Source: Steroidobacter agaridevorans (GTDB lineage Bacteria; Pseudomonadota; Gammaproteobacteria; Steroidobacterales; Steroidobacteraceae). Taken from it: a stretch of 64,000 bases of DNA. The notes under the pieces are model-generated. The model searched no databases, was not told where the DNA came from, and saw nothing but the letters and a program-made list of their open reading frames with translations. Numbering within the stretch: position 1 is the stretch's first letter; each line of letters begins with the position of its first letter. This document shows, one piece after another, positions 31,078 to 39,881 of this stretch. The stretch lies in contig NZ_BLJO01000006.1 in the NCBI RefSeq assembly GCF_009932555.1, positions 405,648-469,647 on the forward strand, in the 5' to 3' direction. The position numbers and the translations under genes are program-made.

Positions 31078-32633
31078 GCGGCACTCACCGCCAGATCTCC
31101 TACCACCTTTGCACGCAGCTGCACGGTGTTCCCGGGAAGATAAGAAAGGAAGGTTTCTTCGACATCGACCAATCGAACGGTGCTCGCATCGGCGCCGGCG
31201 GCGATTGCGCGCTCTGCCGCCTCGCGCTCTATGTCTTGAAGCGCCTCATCGCGATTCTGGTTGTCGTAGGCGACGATGCGGTCCACTTCGGCGCCCACTT
31301 GAGCGATGGCCGCGCCGACGGCGTTCGCGACCGCGGCGTGATCGGGCTTGACCACTCGCGACGCGCCCTTCAATTCCGGCGGCACCAGAATGCTGCCACC
31401 GCCGACCAGCACGACGGGTACATCGCCGGCCGACGTTTTCATGCGATCGATGCCGTCCTCGAATATGGAGCGGAAGCGCGCGAGGATTTGTTCGGTCACG
31501 CCCGCTTTGAGCGATGGAATGTTCTCTGGATTGCCGAAACGCGCCAGTCCCGCCTTCACAGCGATATCGCTCGCGGTGAGCGTCGAGCCGCCGAACAGGT
31601 AAGCCTCTTCCGGCAAGCGATAGCCCACCGAGTCGGGTCCGATGGCGCTCGGCCAACCGTCCCTATCTAAATGAATGCGTGTACCGCCGCCCAGGCCGAT
31701 CGACAGGATGTCGGGCATGCGGAAGTTGGTGCGGACCCCGCCGATGTTGACCGCGATGGAAGATTCGCGCGGGAAGCCATTCACCAGCGCGCCAATGTCA
31801 GTCGTCGTGCCGCCTACGTCCATGACGATGGCGTCCTGAATGCCGGTCAGAAACGCTGCGCCTCGCATGCTGTTGGTCGGGCCGGAGCCCAGCGTGAGCA
31901 CGGGATACTGCGCGGCGTACTTCGCTGAGATCAATGTGCCGTCGTTCTGGCTCACGTACAGCGGCGCGTGAATGCCCATCTCGGAGAAGGCGGCGGTGAA
32001 CGACGCCATCACATGGCGAGCCATGCGAGAGAGCGAGGCATTCAAGATGGTCGCGTTCTCACGCTCCAGAAAGCCAATGCGGCCGAGCGCGCTCGACACT
32101 GTGACCGAAATGTCCGGCGCGACCTCCTTGACCAGCTGCGCCGCCCGCTGCTCCATCGATCGATTGATCGGCGAGAACACGCATGAGATGGCGACGGACT
32201 GCAGCCCTTTCCGGCGCAATTGCAGGGCGGCGTTGCGGACCGCGGTCTCGTTGAACGCCGTGTTTTCCTGGCCGTCGAACTCGTAGCCGCCGGGCAGCTG
32301 AAAGCTCACGCCGCCGATGCAACGCTTCAGGTCGTCGGGCCAGCCGCTCATCGGCGGCAAGGCTTCGCCGGCTGCACCCGCGAGACGCAGTACGCCGACA
32401 CCGAGCAGCCCCTTGCGCTCGACCAGTGCATTGACGAAGTGCGTGGTGCCGATCATCACGCCTTCGATCTCCGCCGCCTGAACGGCGGCAGCATCGAGCA
32501 CGGCGCGAGTCGCGCTCACAATGCCGCTGCTCACGTCGCCGGTGGTCGGCCGCTTTGCCGAGGCCAACACGGTCCGTCCTGAAATCAGAACGGCATCCGT
32601 ATTCGTGCCTCCTACATCGATACCCAGTCGCAT
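31074..32633 (-). CDS. Hydantoinase/oxoprolinase family protein (HyuA-type)
   Basis: This is an ATP-dependent ring-opening enzyme subunit of 519 residues. The N-terminus MRLGIDVGGTNTDAVLI is the ATP-binding motif of the Hydantoinase_A/oxoprolinase family; VMDVGGTTTDIGAL and ILSIGLGGGTRIHLD follow near residues 265 and 305. I chose the Met at 32633 because it begins this motif directly; the longer frame to 32663 adds ten residues. The usual HyuB partner is absent and DUF917 takes its place. It is the first gene of the operon, divergent from the regulator. Confidence 0.94.
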   Translation of the reverse strand: MRLGIDVGGTNTDAVLISGRTVLASAKRPTTGDVSSGIVSATRAVLDAAAVQAAEIEGVMIGTTHFVNALVERKGLLGVGVLRLAGAAGEALPPMSGWPDDLKRCIGGVSFQLPGGYEFDGQENTAFNETAVRNAALQLRRKGLQSVAISCVFSPINRSMEQRAAQLVKEVAPDISVTVSSALGRIGFLERENATILNASLSRMARHVMASFTAAFSEMGIHAPLYVSQNDGTLISAKYAAQYPVLTLGSGPTNSMRGAAFLTGIQDAIVMDVGGTTTDIGALVNGFPRESSIAVNIGGVRTNFRMPDILSIGLGGGTRIHLDRDGWPSAIGPDSVGYRLPEEAYLFGGSTLTASDIAVKAGLARFGNPENIPSLKAGVTEQILARFRSIFEDGIDRMKTSAGDVPVVLVGGGSILVPPELKGASRVVKPDHAAVANAVGAAIAQVGAEVDRIVAYDNQNRDEALQDIEREAAERAIAAGADASTVRLVDVEETFLSYLPGNTVQLRAKVVGDLAVSAA

Positions 32634-32674
32634 GGCCGGCAGTCTACGTGGGCCACGGCGCACGCCCAGCCCTA

Positions 32675-32727
32675 AGACGGGTAAGACTGGCGACGCCGAT
32701 GGGCAGTCGGGGCGCGACGATGGGTAG
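32675..32727 (+). promoter_or_regulatory. Tandem GATGGGTAG-type repeats between the HyuA operon and its regulator
   Basis: CGATGGGCAG (32697-32706) and CGATGGGTAG (32718-32727) are direct repeats with a 21-bp period; a weaker copy, AGACGGGTAA, lies at 32675-32684. A -10-like TATGCT follows at 32742-32747, so the last repeat would overlap the -35 position, as for a class II activator. Similar repeats with the same spacing precede the TonB receptor gene. They are candidate sites for the LuxR/MalT-like protein. Confidence 0.55.
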
Positions 32728-32770
32728 CGCTGTTGATTTGCTATGCTCGACCGAACCCCCGACCGTTACC

Positions 32771-35452
32771 ATGGCACCCGTGAACAGCCTCGGTGATCCG
32801 ATACTCACCAAGATCGCGCCTTCGGCCCGGCCGAGCCAGCACGTACCGCGCGATCTGCTGATTCAGCGCCTCGCCGACGTGGTTTCGCGCCGGCTCACCC
32901 TTCTGCATGCGCCGGCCGGCTATGGCAAGACCAGCTTGCTCGCGCAGTGGCATCGGCTGCTGGTAGAGCGCGGCGTTGAGGTCGCCTGGCTCACGCTCGA
33001 AGAAGAAGAGTCCGACGCGGCCCGCTTCGCCGAGTACCTGATGGTGGCGATCGGCGGCGGCGCCAGCGGCGAGAGCATGCCCACGCGCGCCGCACTGTCC
33101 GCCATCGTGAACCGGCTTTCGAATGCCGAACGCGACACTGTCCTGATCCTCGATGACTTCCACCGCGCCGAGAGCGAGGACGTTCTTCATTTCATGCGTG
33201 GGCTGATCAAGCTCGCGCCCGCCCGACTGCACATCGTGATCGCCTCACGCGATTACCCCAAGCTGGGACAAGCCGTGCTCGCGGCGAATGAAGATCTGGT
33301 CGAGATCGGCGTCGACGATCTGAAGTTCACGCTCGACGAGGCGCAGGTGCTGCTGAATCGTGCGGCGTCCGAGCAACTCGCCGATGACGACGTCGCGCGC
33401 CTCGTGAAACGCACGGAAGGCTGGCCGATTGCGCTACAGATGACTGCATTGTCCTTGCGCAAAGGTTGTGACCGCGCGGAGCTGATCGCAAATTTCTCCG
33501 GTCCGGCGTGGGAGCTCGCGAGTTACCTTTCGGAGCAAGTGCTGGCGAGTCTGCCGCCCGAGATCGAGAACATCATCGCGCGCACCGCCATCCTGGAGCG
33601 GTTGAACGGCGACCTGGTCAATCTGCTGTGTGAGCGCACCGATGGCCAGATGATGTTGGAGCAGTTGGAGAAGCAGCATCTGTTTCTGATGCCGCTGGAC
33701 TCGCAACATCTCACCTATCGCTATCACCAGCTGTTCGCCCAGATCCTGCGCGATCGGCTCGCCCGCCGCGATCCGGCGATGTTCCGACAGCTGCATCGGC
33801 AGGCGGCGAACTGGTTCAGCTCGCATGGACAGATGGCCGAAGGAGTGGCTCATGCGATCGGCGCGGCCGACGAAGAGTTTCTCGCCGTCATTCTCGACGA
33901 TGCCGGCGGCTGGCGCATGATTCCGGAAGGAAGAATCGAGACGCTGCTCGCCGGACTCACTCATGTGTCCAGCGCGACTATCGCGCGTTATCCGCGACTC
34001 ACGCTGGCGAATGTTTATCGCTTGATCAAGCAAGGCGAGATGACGACGGCGCGCGCCAGTTACGATCTGTTCCGCAACTCGGTGGATCGCGCCAGCCTGT
34101 CGCCGGATCTTTGGACCGAAGTCAATCTGGTCGGCGAAGTGCTGTCGGGCTACGAGAACGCGCCGGTGAAGCGCGAAGACCTGCTCGCCAAGGAAGCGCT
34201 GATCCTCAGCCTGCCGTCGAACGATCACCTGATGCTCTCCAACGTCTGCGAGACGTTGGGGGAGAAATATTGCGATTGCGGCTGGCTCGAGCGAGCGGTC
34301 GAGCCGACCCGACGCGCTCGCGAACATCATCGTGCGCTGGGCTCGCTTTATGGAGAGATGTTTACTCGCCTGCTCGAAGCACGGATCCGGCTCGCGCAAG
34401 GTCGACTCGATGAGGCTCAAGTCGTATTGAAAGAAGCCGCCGCGGACATCCATCACGCGTACGGGCCGCGATCCGATCTCGCCGCGAACTGCGCTGTGTA
34501 TCAGGCGGAGGCTCTGTTCGAACGGGATTCCATCGATGAAGCGATGGCGCTGCTCGATTGGGCGTTGCCTCACATGGAGCAGTCCGACGGCTGGTTCGAG
34601 ATCTATGCCTCAGGATTCTGTACCGCCATTCGCGCGGCGTTCGGCAAGAGCCCGGCGGATGCGGAGCGGTTGATCGCGGGGATGCGAGCGATCGCGGATC
34701 GGCGTCATCTGAAGCAGTTGCAGATGCTGGCGGATATCTATGAAGTCGAGGCGCTGATCCACGCCGGACGCAACGACTCGGCGAGCCAGCGCGCACAGGA
34801 CATCGGCATTCATGAGCTGGCGGCAGCGATGCAGGAAGAGATTCCTGCTTACCGACATGTCGCGCTCGCGGCGTCTGTGTGTCTCGCGAAGATTCATCTG
34901 TGCAGCGGCGATCATCAGGCTGCCCTGGCGGAAATCGACAGCACCGAGCGCTGGGCCCGGCAACATGGTCACGGCCGGCTGCTGATAACGTTATGTATTC
35001 TCGCCGCGCATGCGCATCGGCTCGCGAAAGAGCCCGAGCCGGCGATCGCCCGCTTCGACGAAGCGGTCGGCATGTCCATGTTCCAGGGCTTCATCGGGCC
35101 GTTCCTCGATTGCTGGCGCTTCATCAGCCTGTCCGCCACCATCGACGCGCGTCACAGCACGATGCGCAACACCGATCGTTTTCGCGAAAATTTCCTGCGC
35201 CGCCTGCGCAAATCCCTCGAGCGACATTCCGCTCAAAGCCGCGAGTCGACGCTGCTGAGCGCGCCGGAGCTGTCGACGCTCAAGCATCTCGATCAAGGCT
35301 ACACAAACAAAGAGATCGCGCGCCTGCTCAAGATCTCGCCGAACACGGTGAAGTATCACTTGAAATCGCTTTACGAAAAGCTAGGCGTAAATTCACGGAG
35401 AGATGCTGTGCGCTTGTCGCGAGAGCAGAAGCTGCTGGATCGCACGTTATGA
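32771..35452 (+). CDS. MalT-like LuxR-family transcriptional regulator
   Basis: This is a large STAND-type ATP-dependent activator of 893 residues. Walker A is APAGYGKTS (47-55), Walker B is TVLILDDFH (near 124), a TPR-like helical region spans about 440-800, and the LuxR helix-turn-helix is at the C-terminus (STLKHLDQGYTNKEIARLLKISPNTVKYHLKSLYEKLGV). MalT relatives bind an inducer and ATP, then oligomerise on tandem sites. I chose the ATG at 32771; another Met at 32720 lies within the repeat region. It is divergent from the HyuA operon and probably controls the catabolic cluster. Confidence 0.92.
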   Translation: MAPVNSLGDPILTKIAPSARPSQHVPRDLLIQRLADVVSRRLTLLHAPAGYGKTSLLAQWHRLLVERGVEVAWLTLEEEESDAARFAEYLMVAIGGGASGESMPTRAALSAIVNRLSNAERDTVLILDDFHRAESEDVLHFMRGLIKLAPARLHIVIASRDYPKLGQAVLAANEDLVEIGVDDLKFTLDEAQVLLNRAASEQLADDDVARLVKRTEGWPIALQMTALSLRKGCDRAELIANFSGPAWELASYLSEQVLASLPPEIENIIARTAILERLNGDLVNLLCERTDGQMMLEQLEKQHLFLMPLDSQHLTYRYHQLFAQILRDRLARRDPAMFRQLHRQAANWFSSHGQMAEGVAHAIGAADEEFLAVILDDAGGWRMIPEGRIETLLAGLTHVSSATIARYPRLTLANVYRLIKQGEMTTARASYDLFRNSVDRASLSPDLWTEVNLVGEVLSGYENAPVKREDLLAKEALILSLPSNDHLMLSNVCETLGEKYCDCGWLERAVEPTRRAREHHRALGSLYGEMFTRLLEARIRLAQGRLDEAQVVLKEAAADIHHAYGPRSDLAANCAVYQAEALFERDSIDEAMALLDWALPHMEQSDGWFEIYASGFCTAIRAAFGKSPADAERLIAGMRAIADRRHLKQLQMLADIYEVEALIHAGRNDSASQRAQDIGIHELAAAMQEEIPAYRHVALAASVCLAKIHLCSGDHQAALAEIDSTERWARQHGHGRLLITLCILAAHAHRLAKEPEPAIARFDEAVGMSMFQGFIGPFLDCWRFISLSATIDARHSTMRNTDRFRENFLRRLRKSLERHSAQSRESTLLSAPELSTLKHLDQGYTNKEIARLLKISPNTVKYHLKSLYEKLGVNSRRDAVRLSREQKLLDRTL

Positions 35453-35574
35453 CAAGCACGCATGCATTATGTTTTGAGCGCTTTGGCGGAGTGTGTCGAG
35501 AGAGCTAACGGCGACACTTGCGATGCCGATGTCCTCTTAGCGTAATCCTTTGAAAACGCGAACATCGACCCGGC

Positions 35575-35589
35575 TGGCTCAGTTCTTGC
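35575..35589 (+). promoter_or_regulatory. Sigma-54-type promoter for the PEP-CTERM gene
   Basis: TGGC (35575-35578) and TTGC (35586-35589) are separated by exactly 7 nt, the -24/-12 arrangement of RpoN promoters. Transcription would begin near 35601, 20 nt before the start codon, leaving room for the ribosome site GGAGG at 35612-35616. PEP-CTERM genes in floc-forming bacteria are known to use RpoN with the PrsK/PrsR system, which fits. Confidence 0.6.
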
Positions 35590-35620
35590 TGATCCTATTT
35601 TGCAATTGACCGGAGGTCGT

Positions 35621-36403
35621 ATGTCCGCAAATAGGAAGAAGACACTTTTCATCGCACTCGGAAGCCTGCTGGCTTCATCCACTGCCGTGGCGGTGCTGAC
35701 GTTCCACACCGACGCTGGCCCCGACGCCGACGCGGCTACCTCCGGATCGACGCCGCAGACCTTGCCTGCACAGATGGCTGAGAACGTCGACGTGGCCGGG
35801 CACACAGATCAAACCTTGGCGCTTCTCCATCCCGTCAGCGGTGAGTCCGGGCGCTACTCAGATGCATTCACTCTGCCTGCCGAAGACAACGACGCGCCGG
35901 CCGGCGGCACCGACTCCACGGGCGACGCGCCGTCTGAAACCGGTTCGGGGCCTTCCGCTGCAGTCGAAACCACGAATAGCTCGGCGGCGCCCTCGAGTTT
36001 CAACGCTGGGTTTGGCACGGCCGAGTCGATCCTTGCGCTCAATCAGCGCTCTTTCGGCGGCGGCGGTGGCGGTGGCGGCATGCCAGGCCCGCAAAGTCCG
36101 TTTGAGCCCGGCGCCTCTACGCCGGAGGATCCGTTGGATGTCGAACCGTTGCTGCCGCCCGATTCGCCCTCCAACCGGCCGGATCCCAGCGACGTCGGCA
36201 CCGACCCTGAAGACGGAGGCTGCGATGTTTTCACGGGCTGCGGTGGCTTGGACAACCCCCCGGGCACTGTCCCCGGCGGTGACTCCCCCAACGGAGAACC
36301 GCCCGCCACCCCCGTGCCGGAACCCGGCAGCCTGGGCCTGCTCGCGTTCGGTGTGGCGCTTGGCGCATTCCTGGGGCGGCGCCGTCGGCGCGCCCCGATT
36401 TGA
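35621..36403 (+). CDS. PEP-CTERM sorting-domain protein
   Basis: This is an exported low-complexity protein of 260 residues. It has an N-terminal signal helix (KKTLFIALGSLLASSTAVAVL), an acidic, Pro/Gly/Ser-rich body with a run of eight glycines after RSFG, and a C-terminal sorting signal from about residue 232: VPEPGSLGLLAFGVALGAF followed by basic residues. In PEP-CTERM systems an exosortase (EpsH) removes the tail and the protein joins the extracellular matrix or cell surface. No exosortase gene lies in this window. The start has GGAGG 4 nt upstream. Confidence 0.9.
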   Translation: MSANRKKTLFIALGSLLASSTAVAVLTFHTDAGPDADAATSGSTPQTLPAQMAENVDVAGHTDQTLALLHPVSGESGRYSDAFTLPAEDNDAPAGGTDSTGDAPSETGSGPSAAVETTNSSAAPSSFNAGFGTAESILALNQRSFGGGGGGGGMPGPQSPFEPGASTPEDPLDVEPLLPPDSPSNRPDPSDVGTDPEDGGCDVFTGCGGLDNPPGTVPGGDSPNGEPPATPVPEPGSLGLLAFGVALGAFLGRRRRRAPI

Positions 36404-36468
36404 TTTGACCCAACTCGAAGCGGCGGCGACCTTGGCTTAGCAAGCCAGGTCGCCCGCAAATACCGCTG

Positions 36469-38304
36469 TTATTCCACCGTCACCGACTTCGCCAGGTTTC
36501 GCGGCTGATCCACGTCCGTGCCCTTGAGGATGGCGCAGTGATACGCCAGTAGCTGCAGCGGCACGGTGTAGACCGCGGAAGCCTGGAAGTGGCTGACATG
36601 CTTCGGCATGGTGATGACGGTGACGCCTTCGGAGGGCTGGAAGCCGGAATCCGGATCGGCGAATACATATAACTCACCGCCGCGGGCGCGCACTTCCTGC
36701 AGGTTCGATTTCAACTTTTCCAGCAGGTCGTTGTTCGGGGCGACGGCGATGACCGGCATGTCGGCATCGACCAGCGCGAGCGGGCCGTGTTTGAGCTCGC
36801 CGGCCGGATAGGCTTCGGCGTGGATGTATGAAATCTCTTTGAGCTTCAGCGCGCCTTCCATTGCGATCGGATGCATCTGGCCGCGGCCGAGGAACAGCGC
36901 GTGATGCTTGTCGGCGAAGCGTTCGGCCAGCTTCTTGATGGTCTCATCGAGATGCAGGGTCTTCTCGATCAGGCCGGGGATTTCGATCAAGCGTTGCACC
37001 AGGCCGCGCTCGCGCTCCGGATCGGTGCCATGAAATTTGGCGAGCGCGATGACCAGCATGCCCAGCGCGCACAGCTGGGTCGTGAACGCCTTGGTCGACG
37101 CGACGCCGATTTCCGGGCCGGCGCGCGTCAGCAGCACCAGCTCGGATTCGCGCACCAGGGAGCTTTCCGGAACGTTACAGATCGACAGCGTCGAGAGATA
37201 ACCGGACTGCTTGGCCATGCGCAGCGCGGCCAGCGTGTCGGCGGTCTCGCCGGACTGCGAGATCGAAACAAACAACGTGTTCTTGGGCACGACCGGATTG
37301 CGGTAGCGATATTCGCTCGCGATCTCGACCCAGCAAGGCAGACGCGCAATCTGCTCGATGTAGTACTTGGCAACCGCGCCGGCGTGATAACTCGTGCCGC
37401 ACGCGACGATCTGCACGGCCTCGCAGCGACGGAACACTTCGGTCGCGAGCGGACCGAACGCGGCTTCGAGCAGTTTGCCGCCGGCGACGCGTTCTTCCAG
37501 CGTCTGAGCGATGGCGCGGGGCTGCTCGTGAATTTCCTTGAGCATGTAGTGCGCGTACTCGCCCTTCTCGGCCGCATCGGCGGACAGCGAGCTTTCGCGA
37601 ACTTCGCGCTGGGCGTTGTTGCCTTCGTGATCGACGATGCGCACGCTGGTGCGACGGATCTCGGCGAGATCGCCTTCGTCGAGGAAGATGAACTTGCGAG
37701 TCACCGGCAGCAACGCGGCGACGTCGGAGGCGACGAAGTTTTCGTTGTTGCCGACACCGATGACCACAGGGCAACCGGCACGGGCGAGGATCATGCTGTC
37801 GGGCGCATCTTCGGAAACGACGGCGAGCGCATAGGCGCCTTCCAACTCCGCGACCGTAGCCCGAACCGCGCGGAAGATGTCACCGAGCTTCTGCTTGTGG
37901 AAGTGAATGCGGTGCGCGATCACTTCGGTATCGGTCTCGGAGGTGAACTGATAGCCGAGCTTGCTCAGCTCCTCACGCAACTCTTCATGATTCTCGATGA
38001 TGCCGTTGTGAACGATGGCAATGCCGTCCCGCGAGATATGCGGGTGGGCGTTGCGCTCGGACGGCACGCCATGGGTCGCCCAGCGGGTGTGCGCGATACC
38101 CAGGTGGCCTTCGACCGGGGTCTCGGCCAGGGCATCCTGCAATTTACGAACTTTGCCGACAGTGCGCAGCCGGCGCAGGTGGCCGGTGCCATTCAGAATG
38201 GCGAGGCCGGCCGAGTCATAACCTCGATACTCCAGGCGTCGCAAGCCTTCGATCAGGATGGGAACGATGTTGCGATCCGCAATCGCGCCGACGATGCCGC
38301 ACAT
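36469..38304 (-). CDS. glmS: Glutamine-fructose-6-phosphate aminotransferase (isomerising)
   Basis: This enzyme makes glucosamine-6-phosphate from fructose-6-phosphate and glutamine, the first step toward UDP-GlcNAc. The 611 residues fit. The N-terminal glutaminase domain starts MCGIVGAI with the catalytic Cys2, and the two SIS isomerase domains follow ([17 protein letters not shown] and [38 protein letters not shown]). The gene lies 135 nt downstream of glmU; the usual neighbour atpC is 16 kb away. In related bacteria glmS mRNA is subject to small-RNA control, but no such element is evident here. Confidence 0.98.
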   Translation of the reverse strand: MCGIVGAIADRNIVPILIEGLRRLEYRGYDSAGLAILNGTGHLRRLRTVGKVRKLQDALAETPVEGHLGIAHTRWATHGVPSERNAHPHISRDGIAIVHNGIIENHEELREELSKLGYQFTSETDTEVIAHRIHFHKQKLGDIFRAVRATVAELEGAYALAVVSEDAPDSMILARAGCPVVIGVGNNENFVASDVAALLPVTRKFIFLDEGDLAEIRRTSVRIVDHEGNNAQREVRESSLSADAAEKGEYAHYMLKEIHEQPRAIAQTLEERVAGGKLLEAAFGPLATEVFRRCEAVQIVACGTSYHAGAVAKYYIEQIARLPCWVEIASEYRYRNPVVPKNTLFVSISQSGETADTLAALRMAKQSGYLSTLSICNVPESSLVRESELVLLTRAGPEIGVASTKAFTTQLCALGMLVIALAKFHGTDPERERGLVQRLIEIPGLIEKTLHLDETIKKLAERFADKHHALFLGRGQMHPIAMEGALKLKEISYIHAEAYPAGELKHGPLALVDADMPVIAVAPNNDLLEKLKSNLQEVRARGGELYVFADPDSGFQPSEGVTVITMPKHVSHFQASAVYTVPLQLLAYHCAILKGTDVDQPRNLAKSVTVE

Positions 38305-38410
38305 GGGGGATAAGGATCCGTTTGAGTCGCAGGTTTATGAAAAAGTGAGTGTAGCCGACCGGGGTTCCCAGCGGCTGCGGAAAGTCTCACAACTCGGCTG
38401 GCGGCCGGGA

Positions 38411-38428
38411 AGCGCCCTTAAGGGCGCT
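38411..38428 (-). terminator. 18-bp palindrome after glmU
   Basis: AGCGCCCTTAAGGGCGCT is a perfect palindrome 12 nt downstream of the glmU stop. It could fold into a strong stem and act as a partial terminator or processing site between glmU and glmS. It lacks a following T-run, so it is not a full intrinsic terminator. Confidence 0.5.
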
Positions 38429-38439
38429 CGCTACCGCCC

Positions 38440-39810
38440 CTACTCCTTGGGCTTTTTCTGGGGCCGTTTCCAGCCCTCGATGGTGACCTGGCGGGCGCGG
38501 GCCAGGGTCAGCTTGCCTTCCGGGGCGTCCTTGGTGATGGTCGAGCCGGCGCCGGTGTTGGCGTTCGGCCCGATCTTGACCGGGGCGATCAGCATGGAGC
38601 CGGACCCCACGAAGGCGCCGTCGCCGATTTCGGTGCGGTGTTTGTTCACGCCGTCGTAGTTCACGGTGACCGTGCCGGCGCCGACGTTGACCTTGCTGCC
38701 GACGGTGGCGTCGCCCAGGTAGGTCAGATGGTTGGCCTTGCTGCCCTGACCGATCTCGCTCTTTTTCACCTCGACGAAATTGCCGATGTGCACGTCGCCG
38801 TGCAGGACGCTTTCCGGGCGCAGGCGGGCGAACGGGCCGATGACATTGCGCGGCCCGACCACAGCACGATCGATGACACAGTTCGGATGGATCTCCGTGT
38901 CGGCGGCGATGCGACAGTCCTTCAAGTAACAATTCGGCCCGATGCGGACGCGATCGCCCAACTCGACATCGCCGACGAGCACCGCATTCACATCGATGAA
39001 AACATCGCGGCCGACAGTGACCTTGCCGCGAATGTCGATGCGCGCCGGATCGGCCAGCGTAACGCCATTGATCATCAGCTCACGCGCACGCTCGGCGCGC
39101 AACGAGCCTTCGAGCTGAGCGAGCTGCACTTTGTCATTGACCCCGAGCACTTCCATTTCCGTCGGCGCGATCACCGCGTTCACCTTCATGCCGGCGCGCA
39201 CGGCCATGACGATGATGTCGGTGAGGTAATACTCGCCCTGTGAGTTGTCGTTCTTCAGCTCGGCGAGCCACTTGCGCAGCGAGGCTGCGGGCACGGCCAT
39301 GAGGCCGGTGTTGATCTCACCGATGGCGCGCTCTTTGGTGTTCGCATCCTTCTGTTCGACGATGCGCACGACATTGCCGGCGTTGTCACGAACCACGCGG
39401 CCATAGCCGGTCGGATCGGCGAGCACGACCGTGAGCACGCCCATGGCCTTGGCGTTGCATTGCTCGAGCAATGTTTGCAAGGTCGGCTGACGAACCAACG
39501 GCACGTCGCCATACAGAATCAGCACATCGTGATCGTCGGGGATCGCCGGCATGGCCTGCGCCACTGCGTGCCCGGTGCCGAGTTGCTCGGCCTGCAGCAC
39601 CCACTTCACCGGCTCGGCCGCGAGCGCCTTTTGCACCTGTTCGCCGCCGTGGCCGTACACGATATGAATGGCGTCGGCGTTGAACTGTTTGGCGGTATCC
39701 AGCACGTGCGACAGGATGGGCCGACCGGCCAGGGGCTGCAGCACCTTGGGCAGGTCCGATTTCATGCGTTTGCCCTGGCCGGCGGCCAGGATGACGATGG
39801 ACAAGGGCAT
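38440..39810 (-). CDS. glmU: Bifunctional UDP-N-acetylglucosamine pyrophosphorylase / glucosamine-1-phosphate acetyltransferase
   Basis: This enzyme acetylates glucosamine-1-phosphate and then transfers UMP to give UDP-GlcNAc for peptidoglycan and LPS. The N-terminal uridyltransferase has LAAGQGKRMKSDLPKVLQPLAGRP (8-31). The C-terminal domain is a left-handed beta-helix of hexapeptide repeats from about residue 250, with the catalytic NFVEVKKS and HLTYLGDATVG. The 456 residues match the E. coli enzyme. It precedes glmS on the same strand. Confidence 0.98.
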   Translation of the reverse strand: MPLSIVILAAGQGKRMKSDLPKVLQPLAGRPILSHVLDTAKQFNADAIHIVYGHGGEQVQKALAAEPVKWVLQAEQLGTGHAVAQAMPAIPDDHDVLILYGDVPLVRQPTLQTLLEQCNAKAMGVLTVVLADPTGYGRVVRDNAGNVVRIVEQKDANTKERAIGEINTGLMAVPAASLRKWLAELKNDNSQGEYYLTDIIVMAVRAGMKVNAVIAPTEMEVLGVNDKVQLAQLEGSLRAERARELMINGVTLADPARIDIRGKVTVGRDVFIDVNAVLVGDVELGDRVRIGPNCYLKDCRIAADTEIHPNCVIDRAVVGPRNVIGPFARLRPESVLHGDVHIGNFVEVKKSEIGQGSKANHLTYLGDATVGSKVNVGAGTVTVNYDGVNKHRTEIGDGAFVGSGSMLIAPVKIGPNANTGAGSTITKDAPEGKLTLARARQVTIEGWKRPQKKPKE

Positions 39811-39881
39811 GGGCGATTGAACGGTGGCAGGCCAATGCGGCCAGGGTAGGGCCGCATTATCGGGACATGCGCCCGCTATCG

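Noticed and set aside
36050-36080. Glycine-run repeat in the PEP-CTERM gene as a tandem repeat array
   Set aside because: It is a short codon run encoding eight Gly within the protein and not an independent repeat element.
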